The notes under the pieces: model-generated
What the model saw: only the letters and a program-made list of their open reading frames with translations
Told to the model about the DNA's origin: nothing
Databases searched by the model: none
Made by a program: the position numbers and the translations under genes
NCBI RefSeq assembly: GCF_029844725.1
Contig: NZ_JAOCKJ010000009.1
Coordinates: 124,001 to 188,000, forward strand
Origin: Pantoea sp. GD03673
GTDB taxonomy: Bacteria > Pseudomonadota > Gammaproteobacteria > Enterobacterales > Enterobacteriaceae
Direction: 5' to 3'
Length of the DNA stretch: 64,000 nucleotides
In this document: positions 9,901 to 18,911 of the stretch, piece by piece
Layout: every line of letters starts with the position of its first letter
How positions within the stretch are numbered: the stretch's first letter is position 1

Positions 9901-10974
9901 ATGGCAGGCGTAACCCTTCAGGCAGTAACCAAGTCCTACGATGGCAAAAATCAGATCATTCAGCCGCTGAACGTCACCATTAATGAAGGCGAATTTATGG
10001 TGATGGTCGGGCCATCCGGCTGCGGTAAATCAACCCTGCTGCGCATGGTGGCCGGACTGGAACGCGTCAGCTCCGGCGATATTTATATCGACAACCGGCG
10101 CGTCACCCAGGAGGAGCCGAAAGATCGCGGCATTGCAATGGTGTTCCAGAACTACGCGCTCTATCCGCATATGTCGGTGGAGGAGAACATGGCTTATGGC
10201 CTGAAGATCCGCGGGATGGGCAAAGCGCAGATCCGCCAGCGGGTGCTCGACGCGGCGCGCAGTCTGGAGCTGGATCACCTGCTGATGCGTCGGCCCCGCG
10301 AGCTCTCCGGCGGTCAGCGCCAGCGCGTGGCGATGGGACGCGCCATCGTGCGTGAACCGGCGGTGTTTCTGTTCGACGAACCGCTGTCGAATCTTGATGC
10401 CCGCCTGCGGGTGCAGATGCGGCTGGAGCTGCAACAGTTGCATCGCCGCTTACAGACCACCAGTCTCTATGTGACCCATGATCAGGTGGAGGCGATGACG
10501 CTGGCGCAGCGGGTGATGGTGATGAACAAAGGTGTGGTTGAGCAGCTCGGCACGCCGGTTGAGGTTTATGAACGTCCCGCCAGCCAGTTTGTGGCCTCGT
10601 TTATCGGCGCGCCCGCCATGAATCTGCTGAAAGGGCAGATCAGCAGCGATGGCTCGCGCTTTAACCTCGATGCCTCGCACGCACTGCCGCTCAGTGACAC
10701 AAAAGCGAAATGGGCTAACCGGCCAGTGGTACTGGGCATCCGGCCAGAGCACATCCGGCAAAGCAGCCGCGAGCAAGGCGGTGTGCCGCTGCGGGTCGAT
10801 ACGCTGGAGATGCTGGGAGCCGATAATCTGGCACACGGTCGCATTGGTGACACGCCCCTGGTGGTACGCCTGGCCCACAGCGAACGGCCGCAGCCAGGCA
10901 GTACGTTGTGGCTGCATCTGCCGTCAGATGCGTTACACTTCTTCGATTCAACCCACGGAAAACGTCTGGAATGA
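9901..10974 (+). CDS. ugpC: Glycerol-3-phosphate ABC transporter ATPase UgpC
   Basis: This 357-residue ATPase is of the MalK class. Walker [10 protein letters not shown], the signature [15 protein letters not shown] and Walker [14 protein letters not shown] lie in the N-terminal two thirds. A C-terminal TOBE/MRP regulatory domain carries [11 protein letters not shown]. The start [15 protein letters not shown] at 9901 is chosen over an upstream in-frame ATG inside ugpE because it matches the family N-terminus. The stop overlaps the ugpQ start. Confidence 0.95.
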   Translation: MAGVTLQAVTKSYDGKNQIIQPLNVTINEGEFMVMVGPSGCGKSTLLRMVAGLERVSSGDIYIDNRRVTQEEPKDRGIAMVFQNYALYPHMSVEENMAYGLKIRGMGKAQIRQRVLDAARSLELDHLLMRRPRELSGGQRQRVAMGRAIVREPAVFLFDEPLSNLDARLRVQMRLELQQLHRRLQTTSLYVTHDQVEAMTLAQRVMVMNKGVVEQLGTPVEVYERPASQFVASFIGAPAMNLLKGQISSDGSRFNLDASHALPLSDTKAKWANRPVVLGIRPEHIRQSSREQGGVPLRVDTLEMLGADNLAHGRIGDTPLVVRLAHSERPQPGSTLWLHLPSDALHFFDSTHGKRLE

Positions 10975-11714
10975 GCACACAATACTGGCCTTATCCCCGC
11001 ATCGTCGCCCATCGCGGCGGCGGTAAGCTGGCACCGGAAAACACCCTGGCAGCGATCGACACCGGCGCGAAATATGGTCATCAGATGATTGAATTTGATG
11101 CCAAATTATCGGCAGATGCGCAGATCTTCCTGCTGCATGATGACACGCTGGATCGCACCAGCAACGGCTGGGGCGTGGCGGGTCAGTTGCCGTGGGAGAA
11201 GCTGTCGCAGCTTGATGCGGGCAGCTGGTTTGGCAACGGGTTTACGGGCGAGAAGCTGGCACGGCTGGATGAGGTGGCGGCCCGCTGCCGTCAGCATCAG
11301 ATGATGGCGAACATCGAGATTAAACCGACCACCGGCAGCGACGCTGAAACCGGCCGCGCCGTGGCGCAGGCTGCGGCAATTTTGTGGCAGGATCAGACCG
11401 CACCGCTGCTCTCATCCTTCTCGTTTGAGGCGCTGGAAGCGGCGATGCAGGCCGAGCCGCAGCTGCCGCGTGGATTGCTGTCGCACAGCTGGGACCCCCA
11501 GTGGCAGGAAAAAACGACCGCGCTGGCGTGCGTCTCAATCCATCTCAATCATAAGGTGCTGACCGCTGAACGGGTCGCCGAACTGAAAGCCGCAGGCCTG
11601 AAGATTCTGGTTTATACCGTGAACAGCCCGGATCGGGCGCGAGAATTGCTGACGTGGGGCGTCGATGCCATCTGTACTGACAGCATCGATATTATCGGCC
11701 CCGATTTTCATTAG
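10971..11714 (+). CDS. ugpQ: Cytoplasmic glycerophosphodiester phosphodiesterase UgpQ
   Basis: This 247-residue enzyme hydrolyses glycerophosphodiesters imported by UgpBAEC to sn-glycerol-3-phosphate and an alcohol. GDPD-family catalytic motifs are present: [14 protein letters not shown] near the N-terminus, [28 protein letters not shown], and IEIKP. There is no signal peptide, consistent with a cytoplasmic enzyme. The start is the ATGA overlap with ugpC. The TAG stop overlaps the stop codon of convergent yhhA. Confidence 0.95.
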   Translation: MSTQYWPYPRIVAHRGGGKLAPENTLAAIDTGAKYGHQMIEFDAKLSADAQIFLLHDDTLDRTSNGWGVAGQLPWEKLSQLDAGSWFGNGFTGEKLARLDEVAARCRQHQMMANIEIKPTTGSDAETGRAVAQAAAILWQDQTAPLLSSFSFEALEAAMQAEPQLPRGLLSHSWDPQWQEKTTALACVSIHLNHKVLTAERVAELKAAGLKILVYTVNSPDRARELLTWGVDAICTDSIDIIGPDFH

Positions 11715-11998
11715 TTCTGATTCGGATTCTGGTTCTGCTGGCCCGGCTGCGTGGTAATAACACGCTGCCGGGCGCTGTTGCGCTGCTCCTGCATTTTACG
11801 CTGCATGTCCTGCGTCTGGCGCTGCTGATCCTGGCGCAGCTTCAGCTGTTGCTGCTGTTGCTGGGTCTGCATCTGGGACTGCATCCGCTGCTGGCTCGGG
11901 TTATAGCCCGGTTTATTCGGATCGTTGGTGCTGTTCAGTGTGTTCGCCTGGCTGGCGAAAGGCAGCAGGGCGGCTAAAACAATTATCCACTTTTTCAT
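11711..11998 (-). CDS. yhhA: Gln-rich secreted protein, DUF2756 family (YhhA)
   Basis: This 95-residue protein has a signal peptide, [18 protein letters not shown]. The low-complexity Gln/Arg-rich mature part contains [27 protein letters not shown], shown here only in outline, which is probably a helical coiled coil. The start at 11998 is supported by an AAGGAGGAAAG ribosome binding site immediately upstream. Position between ugpQ and ggt matches E. coli yhhA, although the E. coli protein is longer. The function is unknown, and a periplasmic location is inferred from the signal peptide. Confidence 0.8.
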   Translation of the reverse strand: MKKWIIVLAALLPFASQANTLNSTNDPNKPGYNPSQQRMQSQMQTQQQQQQLKLRQDQQRQTQDMQRKMQEQRNSARQRVITTQPGQQNQNPNQN

Positions 11999-12204
11999 CT
12001 TTCCTCCTTCCTTTATCGCGACAGGTTTTGGGTGCACAACGGCGCACACCGGTATCAGGGTCGCACCCATAAGTTTACGCGATATCACAGACCTTACTTT
12101 CAGATGTATTCCTGATTTGACTTAACCCCGGTTATTTTGCTGTATTTGTAAGCACTTGCAGAAATGATAAAAAAATGTAAATAACAACACGGGATGGTGG
12201 CAGG

Positions 12205-13956
12205 ATGAAAATGCAGCAAACAGTGCGTCAGCTTAGCTGGTCGCTGGTGATGAGTTTCACCGTAGTGGCAGGGGCTAACGCCGCGCCAACGCAGGTTCCG
12301 CCGGTCTCCTACGGTGTGGACAGTGATACCTTCCACCCGGTTAAAGCGCAGCACGGCATGGTGGCGTCAGTGGATGCGATGGCGACACAGGTGGGCGTGG
12401 AGATCCTGCGTCAGGGCGGTAATGCGGTCGATGCAGCCGTGGCCGTGGGCTTTGCGCTGGCCGTGACGCATCCGCAGGCGGGCAATCTGGGGGGCGGCGG
12501 GTTTATGCTGCTGCGCACTGCCTCTGGCCGCGCCACTGCGATCGATTTCCGTGAAATGGCACCGGGACACGCGTCACGCGACATGTTCCTTGATAAGCAG
12601 GGCAACGCCGACAGCAAGCTGTCGCTGACATCACATCTTGCCTCCGGCACGCCGGGCACTGTGGCCGGACTGGCGCTGGCTGCACAGAAATATGGCACCC
12701 TGCCGCTAAGCACCCTGCTGGCACCCGCAATTAAACTGGCGCGTGACGGTATCCCGGTCAACGATGCGCTGGCGGATGACCTGAAAACCTACGGCAAAGA
12801 GGTGCTGATCACCCATCCCAACAGTAAAGCGATCTTCTATAAACCGGACGGCACGCCGTGGCAGAAGGGGGATCGGCTGGTGCAGAAAAACCTCGCCCAC
12901 AGCCTGCAACTGATTGCCCGTCAGGGGCCGGATGCCTTTTACAAAGGTGAAATTGCGGATGAGATCGCCGGCGAGATGGCGCAGCACGGTGGCCTGATCA
13001 GCAAAGCAGACCTGGCGGCCTATCGTGCGGTCGAGCGAACGCCTGTCAGCGGCACCTACCGTGGCTATGAAGTCTTCTCCATGCCACCGCCGTCATCCGG
13101 CGGCATCCACATCGTGCAGATCCTTAATATCCTTGAGAACTTCGATCTGGCGAAGATGGGCTTTGGCAGTGCAGACGCCATGCAGGTAATGGCAGAAGCG
13201 GAGAAATACGCCTATGCGGACCGGTCAGAATATCTGGGCGATCCCGATTTCGTGAAAGTGCCGTGGCAGGCGCTGACCAGTAAAGCCTATGCGAAAACGC
13301 TGGCGCAGCAGATCGACGTGGCGAAGGCGCGGCCTTCCAGCGAGATCAAGCCGGGCAAGCTCGAACCTTACGAAAGCAATCAGACCACCCATTTCTCGGT
13401 GGTGGATAAGCAGGGTAATGCAGTCGCGGTGACCTACACGCTGAACACCTATTTCGGCAGCGGGATTGTGGCGGGCAAGAGTGGCATCCTGATGAATAAT
13501 GAGATGGATGACTTCTCAGCCAAGCCGGGCACGCCAAATGTCTACGGGCTGGTGGGCGGCGAAGCGAATGCGGTGCAACCGGCGAAGCGTCCGTTGTCAT
13601 CAATGTCGCCGACTATCGTCGCGAAAGGGGGCAAAACCTGGCTGGTAACCGGCAGTCCGGGCGGCAGCCGCATTATCACTACCGTGCTGCAGATGGTGGT
13701 GAACAGCATCGATTTCGGCATGAACGTGGCAGAAGCGACCAACGCGCCACGCTTCCATCATCAGTGGCTGCCGGATCAGCTGCGGGTAGAGAAGGGCTTC
13801 AGTCCTGACACACTGCGTCTGCTGGAAGCCAAAGGTCAGCATGTGAAGGTGCTGCCTGCGATGGGCAGTACCCAGAGCATTATGATTGGACCGGATGGCA
13901 TGCTCTATGGGGCGTCCGATCCGCGCAGCATCGATGATTTAAGTGCGGGTTATTGA
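12205..13956 (+). CDS. ggt: Gamma-glutamyltransferase (periplasmic, Ntn hydrolase)
   Basis: This 583-residue periplasmic enzyme cleaves and transfers the gamma-glutamyl group of glutathione. A signal peptide of about 26 residues ends GANAA. The proenzyme self-cleaves before the catalytic threonine in NQTTHFSVV (Thr395 here, T391 in E. coli), giving a large and a small subunit. The glycine-rich TGSPGGSRIITTVLQ and NNEMDDFSAKPG segments that line the active site are intact. It is monocistronic, starting about 200 bp from divergent yhhA. Confidence 0.96.
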   Translation: MKMQQTVRQLSWSLVMSFTVVAGANAAPTQVPPVSYGVDSDTFHPVKAQHGMVASVDAMATQVGVEILRQGGNAVDAAVAVGFALAVTHPQAGNLGGGGFMLLRTASGRATAIDFREMAPGHASRDMFLDKQGNADSKLSLTSHLASGTPGTVAGLALAAQKYGTLPLSTLLAPAIKLARDGIPVNDALADDLKTYGKEVLITHPNSKAIFYKPDGTPWQKGDRLVQKNLAHSLQLIARQGPDAFYKGEIADEIAGEMAQHGGLISKADLAAYRAVERTPVSGTYRGYEVFSMPPPSSGGIHIVQILNILENFDLAKMGFGSADAMQVMAEAEKYAYADRSEYLGDPDFVKVPWQALTSKAYAKTLAQQIDVAKARPSSEIKPGKLEPYESNQTTHFSVVDKQGNAVAVTYTLNTYFGSGIVAGKSGILMNNEMDDFSAKPGTPNVYGLVGGEANAVQPAKRPLSSMSPTIVAKGGKTWLVTGSPGGSRIITTVLQMVVNSIDFGMNVAEATNAPRFHHQWLPDQLRVEKGFSPDTLRLLEAKGQHVKVLPAMGSTQSIMIGPDGMLYGASDPRSIDDLSAGY

Positions 13957-14017
13957 TCTCCTGGACTGCTGACAAACTCGAACTCAGGTGAATCTCGCAG
14001 CAATAAATAAGCTCAAC

Positions 14018-14129
14018 GCGCAGGGAACAGGGTCAGAAGAGGAAAGCGTCCCGCGCCAGGACGGCGCGGGCCGAGCGTGTCATGGATGACGGCCTTTGCG
14101 TCTTTCCGATCCGATCCTGTTTCCTGCGC
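14018..14129. repeat. 112-bp palindromic element between ggt and yhhY
   Basis: Outer arms GCGCAGGGAACAGG (14018-14031) and CCTGTTTCCTGCGC (14116-14129) pair at 13 of 14 positions. Inside is an independent perfect hairpin CCCGCGCC-AGGAC-GGCGCGGG (14050-14070). The sequence between also pairs partly (GGAAAGCG with CGTCTTTCC). It is non-coding and ends before the shared terminator. The organisation suggests an interspersed palindromic repeat or a structured RNA. No second copy was found in this window. Confidence 0.55.
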
Positions 14130-14167
14130 AGGCGCTAACTGTCAGCGAACCTGGTCAGGTTTATCAG

Positions 14168-14198
14168 CAGAAAGGGCACCAGCGGTGCCCTTTCTGCT
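14168..14198. terminator. Bidirectional hairpin terminator between ggt and yhhY
   Basis: A perfect 14-bp stem GCAGAAAGGGCACC/GGTGCCCTTTCTGC with a 3-nt AGC loop lies between the convergent ggt and yhhY. It has A/T-containing stem ends but no long T tract. A shared terminator is the simplest reading. Confidence 0.75.
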
Positions 14199-14205
14199 TC
14201 CAAGG

Positions 14206-14700
14206 TCAGGATTGAACCCGCGCCATATAATGCGCGTCAATCAGCTCACCGTGCCGCATGGCGAACCCTTTCGCCGTTCCCTCAATGTTAAATCCAAAAC
14301 GCTCATAAAGGGCGATGGCCGGGGCATTATCGACAAACACCGTCAGCTCCATTCGGCTCACCTGTAGCCAGTTGTCGCACAACGCAACCATTTCACGCAT
14401 CAGCGCAGTGCCGACGCCACGCTGCCGGTAGCGTTCATCCACGCCCATCCCCAGAGAGGCGACGTGGCGGCGTCTGGGGCGCTCTTCCGTGTGCAGCGCA
14501 CACTGACCCACAACCTCTTCGTTGATACAGGCCACCAGCAGAAAGGAATGGGGCTGTGGCGTAGCGAGGCGGGTATGCCATCCCTGTAACGATGAGTGAG
14601 GCAGGTGCAGCGTGCTGGCCTGGGTATCTGGCTGACTGTAGATTCTGTGCAGCGCGACGGCATCTTCAGGTGTGACGTGCCGGACAACGATTTCACTCAT
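14206..14700 (-). CDS. yhhY: GNAT family N-acetyltransferase YhhY
   Basis: This 164-residue cytoplasmic GNAT protein has the acetyl-CoA loop VDERYRQRGVGTALMREMVALCDN and the C-terminal motif NAPAIALYERFGFNIEGTAKGFAMRHGELIDAHYMARV. E. coli YhhY acetylates several amino acids and derivatives. The start MSEIVVRHVTPEDAVALHRIY at 14700 fits the family; an upstream in-frame ATG at 14760 is unsupported. Its promoter side faces ryhB, the same neighbour as in E. coli. Confidence 0.9.
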   Translation of the reverse strand: MSEIVVRHVTPEDAVALHRIYSQPDTQASTLHLPHSSLQGWHTRLATPQPHSFLLVACINEEVVGQCALHTEERPRRRHVASLGMGVDERYRQRGVGTALMREMVALCDNWLQVSRMELTVFVDNAPAIALYERFGFNIEGTAKGFAMRHGELIDAHYMARVQS

Positions 14701-14780
14701 GATCGCTCCTTTAGCCCATAAAAACCCTCTAAACATCAAGGTATTCAGGCCGTTAATCAAGCTAAAAATGCGTAAATGAC

Positions 14781-14814
14781 TTTACAGACGCGAATGATAA
14801 TGATTATTATTGTC
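14781..14814 (+). promoter_or_regulatory. ryhB promoter with overlapping Fur box
   Basis: GATAATGATTATTATTGTC (14796-14814) matches the 19-bp Fur consensus at 17 positions. It covers a -10 candidate TATTAT (14805-14810). A -35 candidate TTTACA lies at 14781-14786 with an 18-bp spacer. Fe-Fur bound here would block the promoter, so the RNA should be made under iron limitation. Confidence 0.88.
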
Positions 14815-14816
14815 AT

Positions 14817-14912
14817 GCGTTCCGGGGCAGTCGCCCGACAGCCCAGGAAAGCACGACATTGCTCACATTGCTTCCAGTATTATTTAGCCAGCGTAGAAGC
14901 TGGCTTTTTTTT
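14817..14912 (+). ncRNA. ryhB: RyhB, iron-responsive Hfq-dependent small RNA
   Basis: This is an RNA of about 95 nt. The central block GCACGACATTGCTCACATTG (14851-14870) followed by CTTCCAGTATTA is essentially identical to the target-pairing core of E. coli RyhB. The 3' end is an intrinsic terminator, AGCCAGC/GCTGGCT (14886-14892/14899-14905), with eight T residues forming the Hfq-binding tail. The 5' part (14817-14846) is diverged. RyhB represses mRNAs of non-essential iron proteins when iron is scarce. Location beside yhhY is the same as in E. coli, although yhhX, its other E. coli neighbour, is missing. The 5' end is inferred from the -10 position and may be off by a few bases. Confidence 0.93.
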
Positions 14913-15047
14913 GCCTGCTTTCCTTCAGTGCTTTTCAGCCACCGCGACAGGTTCATTCAACTAATTTGAACAGAGGAGTGAAGTTTTTCAGCTATCAATC
15001 AAACGGCCTCAGGAACAAACTATGAAAAACATTGAGGAGAATTGAAC

Positions 15048-15743
15048 ATGATCTATGTACGCAAAGCTGAAGAACGCGGTCACGCAAACCACGGCTGGCT
15101 GGATAGCTGGCATACCTTCTCTTTCGCCGGTTATCACGACGCGAATTTTATGGGTTTCTCCGCGCTGCGGGTCATCAATGAAGATGTGATCGACGGCGGT
15201 CAGGGATTTGGCACCCATCCGCACAAAGATATGGAAATTCTGACCTATGTGCTTTCCGGTACGGTTGAGCATCAGGACAGCATGGGCAACAAAGAGCAGA
15301 TCCCGGCCGGAGAGTTCCAGATCATGAGCGCGGGGACCGGTGTACGTCACTCTGAGTACAACGCCAGCGAAAGCGAGCCGTTGCACCTTTATCAAATCTG
15401 GATCATTCCTGAGCGTACCGGCATTGAACCACGCTACGATCAGCGCTGCTTCCCGGATGTACAGGGACGCCAGCTGGTATTAAGCCCGGATGCCCGTGAA
15501 GGATCGCTGAAAGTGTATCAGGACATGACCCTGTCGCGCTGGGTGCTGGCTGCCGGAGAGCAGGACAACGTCGCGATTGATGCGGGACGTCGTATCTGGA
15601 TTCAGGTCGTGAAAGGTGATGTCACCGTTAACGGCAACGCAGTGACCACCAGTGACGCCCTGGCGATCTGGGACGAAAGCGCGCTGACAATTAACGCCAG
15701 CTCGGCTGCCGAAGTCCTGCTGTTTGATCTGCCACCGGTCTGA
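15048..15743 (+). CDS. yhhW: Pirin-family cupin protein YhhW (quercetin 2,3-dioxygenase-like)
   Basis: This 231-residue bicupin is of the pirin family. The N-terminal cupin carries the metal ligands in GTHPHKDMEILTYVLSGTVEHQDSMGN and SAGTGVRHSEYN (three His and one Glu). E. coli YhhW shows quercetinase activity in vitro, and its physiological role is unclear. The ATG at 15048 follows GAGGAGA at 7 nt spacing and gives the family start MIYVRKAEERGHANHGWLDSWH. It is monocistronic, with a stem-loop after the stop. Confidence 0.93.
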   Translation: MIYVRKAEERGHANHGWLDSWHTFSFAGYHDANFMGFSALRVINEDVIDGGQGFGTHPHKDMEILTYVLSGTVEHQDSMGNKEQIPAGEFQIMSAGTGVRHSEYNASESEPLHLYQIWIIPERTGIEPRYDQRCFPDVQGRQLVLSPDAREGSLKVYQDMTLSRWVLAAGEQDNVAIDAGRRIWIQVVKGDVTVNGNAVTTSDALAIWDESALTINASSAAEVLLFDLPPV

Positions 15744-15751
15744 GCCGATAA

Positions 15752-15784
15752 CGGGCGCGCCGCGTCGCGCCCGGTTGGCAATTT
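15752..15784 (+). terminator. yhhW terminator
   Basis: An 8-bp stem CGGGCGCG/CGCGCCCG (15752-15759/15766-15773) is followed after a short gap by a TTTT stretch, just downstream of yhhW and before the gntR promoter region. Confidence 0.6.
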
Positions 15785-15845
15785 TGTGACAGAAAAGTGA
15801 TAGACTCATCGTACTTTAGCTTTAAGGGCGATCCCAGGCGCTACG

Positions 15846-16841
15846 ATGAAGAAGAAAAGACCGGTATTACAGGACGTTGCCGATCGCGTCGGCATTACTA
15901 AAATGACCGTCAGCCGTTACCTGCGTAATCCTGAGCAGGTTTCTGTTGCCCTGCGGGACAAGATTGCAGTGGCACTGGATGAGCTGGGTTATATCCCCAA
16001 TCGCGCCCCCGATATGCTTTCTAACGCCACCAGCCGTGCTATTGGCGTGCTGCTGCCGTCACTCACCAACCAGGTTTTTGCCGATGTATTGCGCGGCATC
16101 GAAGCCGTTACCGACGAAGCCAACTATCAGACGCTGGTCGCCCACTTTGGTTACAACCCGCAAAAAGAGGAGCTGCAACTGCGCTCGCTGCTGGGCTGGA
16201 ACATTGATGGGGTTATCCTTACCGAACGTACCCACACGCCGGGTACGCTGCGCATGCTGGAAGTGGCCGGTATTCCGGTGATTGAGGTGATGGACAGCGT
16301 GACGCCCTGCCTGGATATGGCGGTCGGCTTCGATAACGTTGAAGCGGCCCGGCAGATGACGCAGGCCATTCTCCGCAAAGGGCATCGTCACACCGTCTAC
16401 CTGGGCGCACGTCTTGATGAACGTACGCTGCAAAAGCAGCGCGGTTACGAAATCGCCATGCGCGAAGCGGGGCTGACGCCGCACAGCGTGATGATGGAAG
16501 ATGCCTCATCATTCAGCGCCGGTGGCGATTTGCTGCGCGAGGCGCAACGTCTCTATCCTGAAACGGATAGCCTGTTCTGTACCAATGACGATCTGGCGGT
16601 CGGCGCGATGTTTGAGTGCCAGCGCCAGGGGTTGCAGGTGCCTGCACAGATGGCAATTGCCGGTTTCCACGGCCATGATATCAGTCAGGTCGTCACGCCA
16701 CAGCTGGCAACAGTGCTGACGCCACGCGACAGAATGGGGCGTGAAGCGGCGGCGATGCTGCTGGCGCGAATAGCGGGCGAGAGCAGCGAACATCCGCAGC
16801 GCGATATCGGTTTTGAGATCAGTGAAGGTGGCAGCATCTGA
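15846..16841 (+). CDS. gntR: Gluconate operon repressor GntR (LacI family)
   Basis: This 331-residue repressor has an N-terminal LacI-type helix-turn-helix, LQDVADRVGITKMTVSRYL (residues about 8-26), and a hinge at NRAPDMLSNATSRAIGVLLP. The periplasmic-binding-like effector domain follows. It should bind gluconate or 6-phosphogluconate and release the operator found at 16935-16951 before gntK. It is a separate transcription unit about 140 bp upstream of gntKU, as in E. coli. Confidence 0.95.
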   Translation: MKKKRPVLQDVADRVGITKMTVSRYLRNPEQVSVALRDKIAVALDELGYIPNRAPDMLSNATSRAIGVLLPSLTNQVFADVLRGIEAVTDEANYQTLVAHFGYNPQKEELQLRSLLGWNIDGVILTERTHTPGTLRMLEVAGIPVIEVMDSVTPCLDMAVGFDNVEAARQMTQAILRKGHRHTVYLGARLDERTLQKQRGYEIAMREAGLTPHSVMMEDASSFSAGGDLLREAQRLYPETDSLFCTNDDLAVGAMFECQRQGLQVPAQMAIAGFHGHDISQVVTPQLATVLTPRDRMGREAAAMLLARIAGESSEHPQRDIGFEISEGGSI

Positions 16842-16934
16842 TAAAGATGTTTTTATGAGTCAGCTCACACTTTCATGCTTTTCCTGGTAAAAAGGTTGCC
16901 AGGCTGTTAACCGGCCAGGAGAATGAGAAACGAC

Positions 16935-16951
16935 ATTGTTATCGGTAACAT
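16935..16951. promoter_or_regulatory. GntR operator upstream of gntK
   Basis: ATTGTTATCGGTAACAT is a near-perfect palindrome around TGTTA(T/C)CGGTAACA, matching the known GntR site ATGTTACCGATAACAG-type consensus. It lies about 30 bp before the gntK start codon and the next CDS on either side belongs to the same regulon. Confidence 0.85.
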
Positions 16952-16981
16952 TGGCAAATTCTCACCTGCCGGAGCAGAAAA

Positions 16982-17518
16982 ATGACAACGCAATCCCCGT
17001 CGCATCACGTTTTTATTCTGATGGGCGTTTCAGGCAGCGGAAAGTCTGCCGTCGCCAACCAGGTTTCTCACCAGCTGAATACGGCCTTTCTTGACGGTGA
17101 TTTTCTCCATCCCCGCGCCAACATTCTGAAGATGGCTGATGGTCATCCGCTGGATGACAGCGATCGTCAGCCGTGGTTACAGGCGCTGAACGATGCCGCG
17201 TTTGCCATGCAGCGCACTCAGGCGATCTCCATCATTGTCTGCTCAGCCCTGAAGAAACGTTATCGCGACATCCTGCGTCAGGGTAATGACAACCTGCGTT
17301 TCGTCTACCTGAAAGGTGATTTCGACACCATCGAAGCCCGCCTGAAAGCGCGTAAAGGTCACTTCTTCAAGCCGCAGATGCTGGTCACCCAGTTTGCCAC
17401 GCTGGAAGAGCCGGGCAGTAATGAGCCGGATGTGCTGGTGGTGGATATCGCACATTCACTGGACGAGGTTGTGGCGGCTACGGTTGCGACTATTCAGGAC
17501 GCTATCAGCCAGGGTTAG
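16982..17518 (+). CDS. gntK: Gluconokinase GntK
   Basis: This 178-residue cytoplasmic kinase phosphorylates D-gluconate to 6-phosphogluconate. The P-loop GVSGSGKS is at about residues 15-22. The family block FLDGDFLHPRANILKMADGHPLDDSDRQPWL, which holds the substrate-binding residues, is intact. gntU follows after 2 bp, forming a kinase-permease operon under the GntR operator at 16935-16951. Confidence 0.95.
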   Translation: MTTQSPSHHVFILMGVSGSGKSAVANQVSHQLNTAFLDGDFLHPRANILKMADGHPLDDSDRQPWLQALNDAAFAMQRTQAISIIVCSALKKRYRDILRQGNDNLRFVYLKGDFDTIEARLKARKGHFFKPQMLVTQFATLEEPGSNEPDVLVVDIAHSLDEVVAATVATIQDAISQG

Positions 17519-17520
17519 AG

Positions 17521-18861
17521 ATGAATACCGCAACACTCGTTTTGACCGCAGCAGGCTCCGTCCTGCTGCTGCTTTTTCTGGTGATGAAGGCCCGTATGCA
17601 CGCCTTTGTCGCACTCATGTTAGTGTCCATCGGTGCCGGGCTGTTCTCCGGCATGCCACTGAACAAAATCGCTGAAACCATGCAGAAGGGGATGGGCGGC
17701 ACGCTCGGCTTCCTCGCCATTGTGGTCGCGCTGGGCGCGATGTTTGGCAAAATTCTGCATGAAACCGGTGCTGTGGATCAGATTGCCATCCGGATGCTGA
17801 AAACCTTTGGTCAGAGCCGTGCGCATTACGCGATGGGCATTGCCGGGCTGATCTGCGCGCTGCCGCTCTTCTTTGAAGTGGCCGTGGTGCTGTTAATCAG
17901 CATTGCTTTTGCCGTGGCGCGGCGTACCGGCGGCAATCTGGTGAAGCTGGTCATCCCGCTGTTTGCCGGAGTGGCGGCGGCGGCTGCGTTTCTGCTGCCC
18001 GGACCGGCCCCGATGCTGCTGGCCTCGCAGATGCATGCGGACTTTGGCTGGATGATCCTGCTGGGTCTCTGTGCGGCGATCCCCGGCATGCTGATTGCCG
18101 GGCCGCTGTTTGGCAACTTCATCGGTAACCACGTTACGTTCAGCGCACCGCCAGAAGATCATCAGCCGGATGTCGATGAAAGTAAGCTGCCCTCGTTTGG
18201 CTTCAGCCTCTCACTTATCCTGTTCCCGCTGGTGCTGGTGGGCCTGAAAACCATCGGCGCACGCTTCACGACCGAAGGCACCACGCTGTACGAGTGGCTG
18301 GAATTTATCGGCCATCCTTTCACCGCCATCCTGCTGGCGCTGCTGGTAGCGATTTATGGCCTGGCTTACCGTCAGGGCATGGATAAAGAGCGGGTGATGC
18401 AGGTGTGCGGCAGCGCGCTGCAACCGGCCGGGATTATCCTGCTGGTGATTGGTGCGGGTGGGGTGTTCAAGCAGGTGCTGGTCGATTCAGGCGTGGGACC
18501 GGTGCTGGGCAATGCGCTGACCGGCGCAGGGCTGCCGATTGCGCTGGCCTGCTTTATCCTGTCAGGCGCGGTGCGGGTGATTCAGGGATCGGCGACGGTC
18601 GCCTGTCTGACCACGGTCGGGCTGATTATGCCGGTGATTGAACCGCTGCATTACAGCGGTGCCCAGCTGGCGGCGCTGTCGATTTGCATCGGCGGTGGCT
18701 CCATCATTATCAGCCATGTGAACGACGCCGGGTTCTGGCTGTTTGGTCGCTTCACCGGGGCCAGCGAAGCGGAAACGCTGAAGACCTGGACGCTGATGGA
18801 GACCATTCTCGGCACCGTGGGTGCGGTTGTCGGAATGATCGCCTTCTCGCTGCTCTCTTAA
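17521..18861 (+). CDS. gntU: Gluconate permease GntU (GntP family)
   Basis: This 446-residue inner-membrane proton symporter of the GntP family has about 12-14 hydrophobic segments. The length and the sequence (start MNTATLVLTAAGSVLLLLFLVMKARMH) match the low-affinity GntU type. The C-terminal SIIISHVNDAGFWLFGRF is the family signature. It is the last gene of gntKU. The high-affinity gntT, which sits near malQ in E. coli, is not in this window. Confidence 0.93.
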   Translation: MNTATLVLTAAGSVLLLLFLVMKARMHAFVALMLVSIGAGLFSGMPLNKIAETMQKGMGGTLGFLAIVVALGAMFGKILHETGAVDQIAIRMLKTFGQSRAHYAMGIAGLICALPLFFEVAVVLLISIAFAVARRTGGNLVKLVIPLFAGVAAAAAFLLPGPAPMLLASQMHADFGWMILLGLCAAIPGMLIAGPLFGNFIGNHVTFSAPPEDHQPDVDESKLPSFGFSLSLILFPLVLVGLKTIGARFTTEGTTLYEWLEFIGHPFTAILLALLVAIYGLAYRQGMDKERVMQVCGSALQPAGIILLVIGAGGVFKQVLVDSGVGPVLGNALTGAGLPIALACFILSGAVRVIQGSATVACLTTVGLIMPVIEPLHYSGAQLAALSICIGGGSIIISHVNDAGFWLFGRFTGASEAETLKTWTLMETILGTVGAVVGMIAFSLLS

Positions 18862-18911
18862 TCTCGCCGTTTCTGCGCTTTCACGGTACTACGGGAAGCG
18901 CAGACCTTTCC

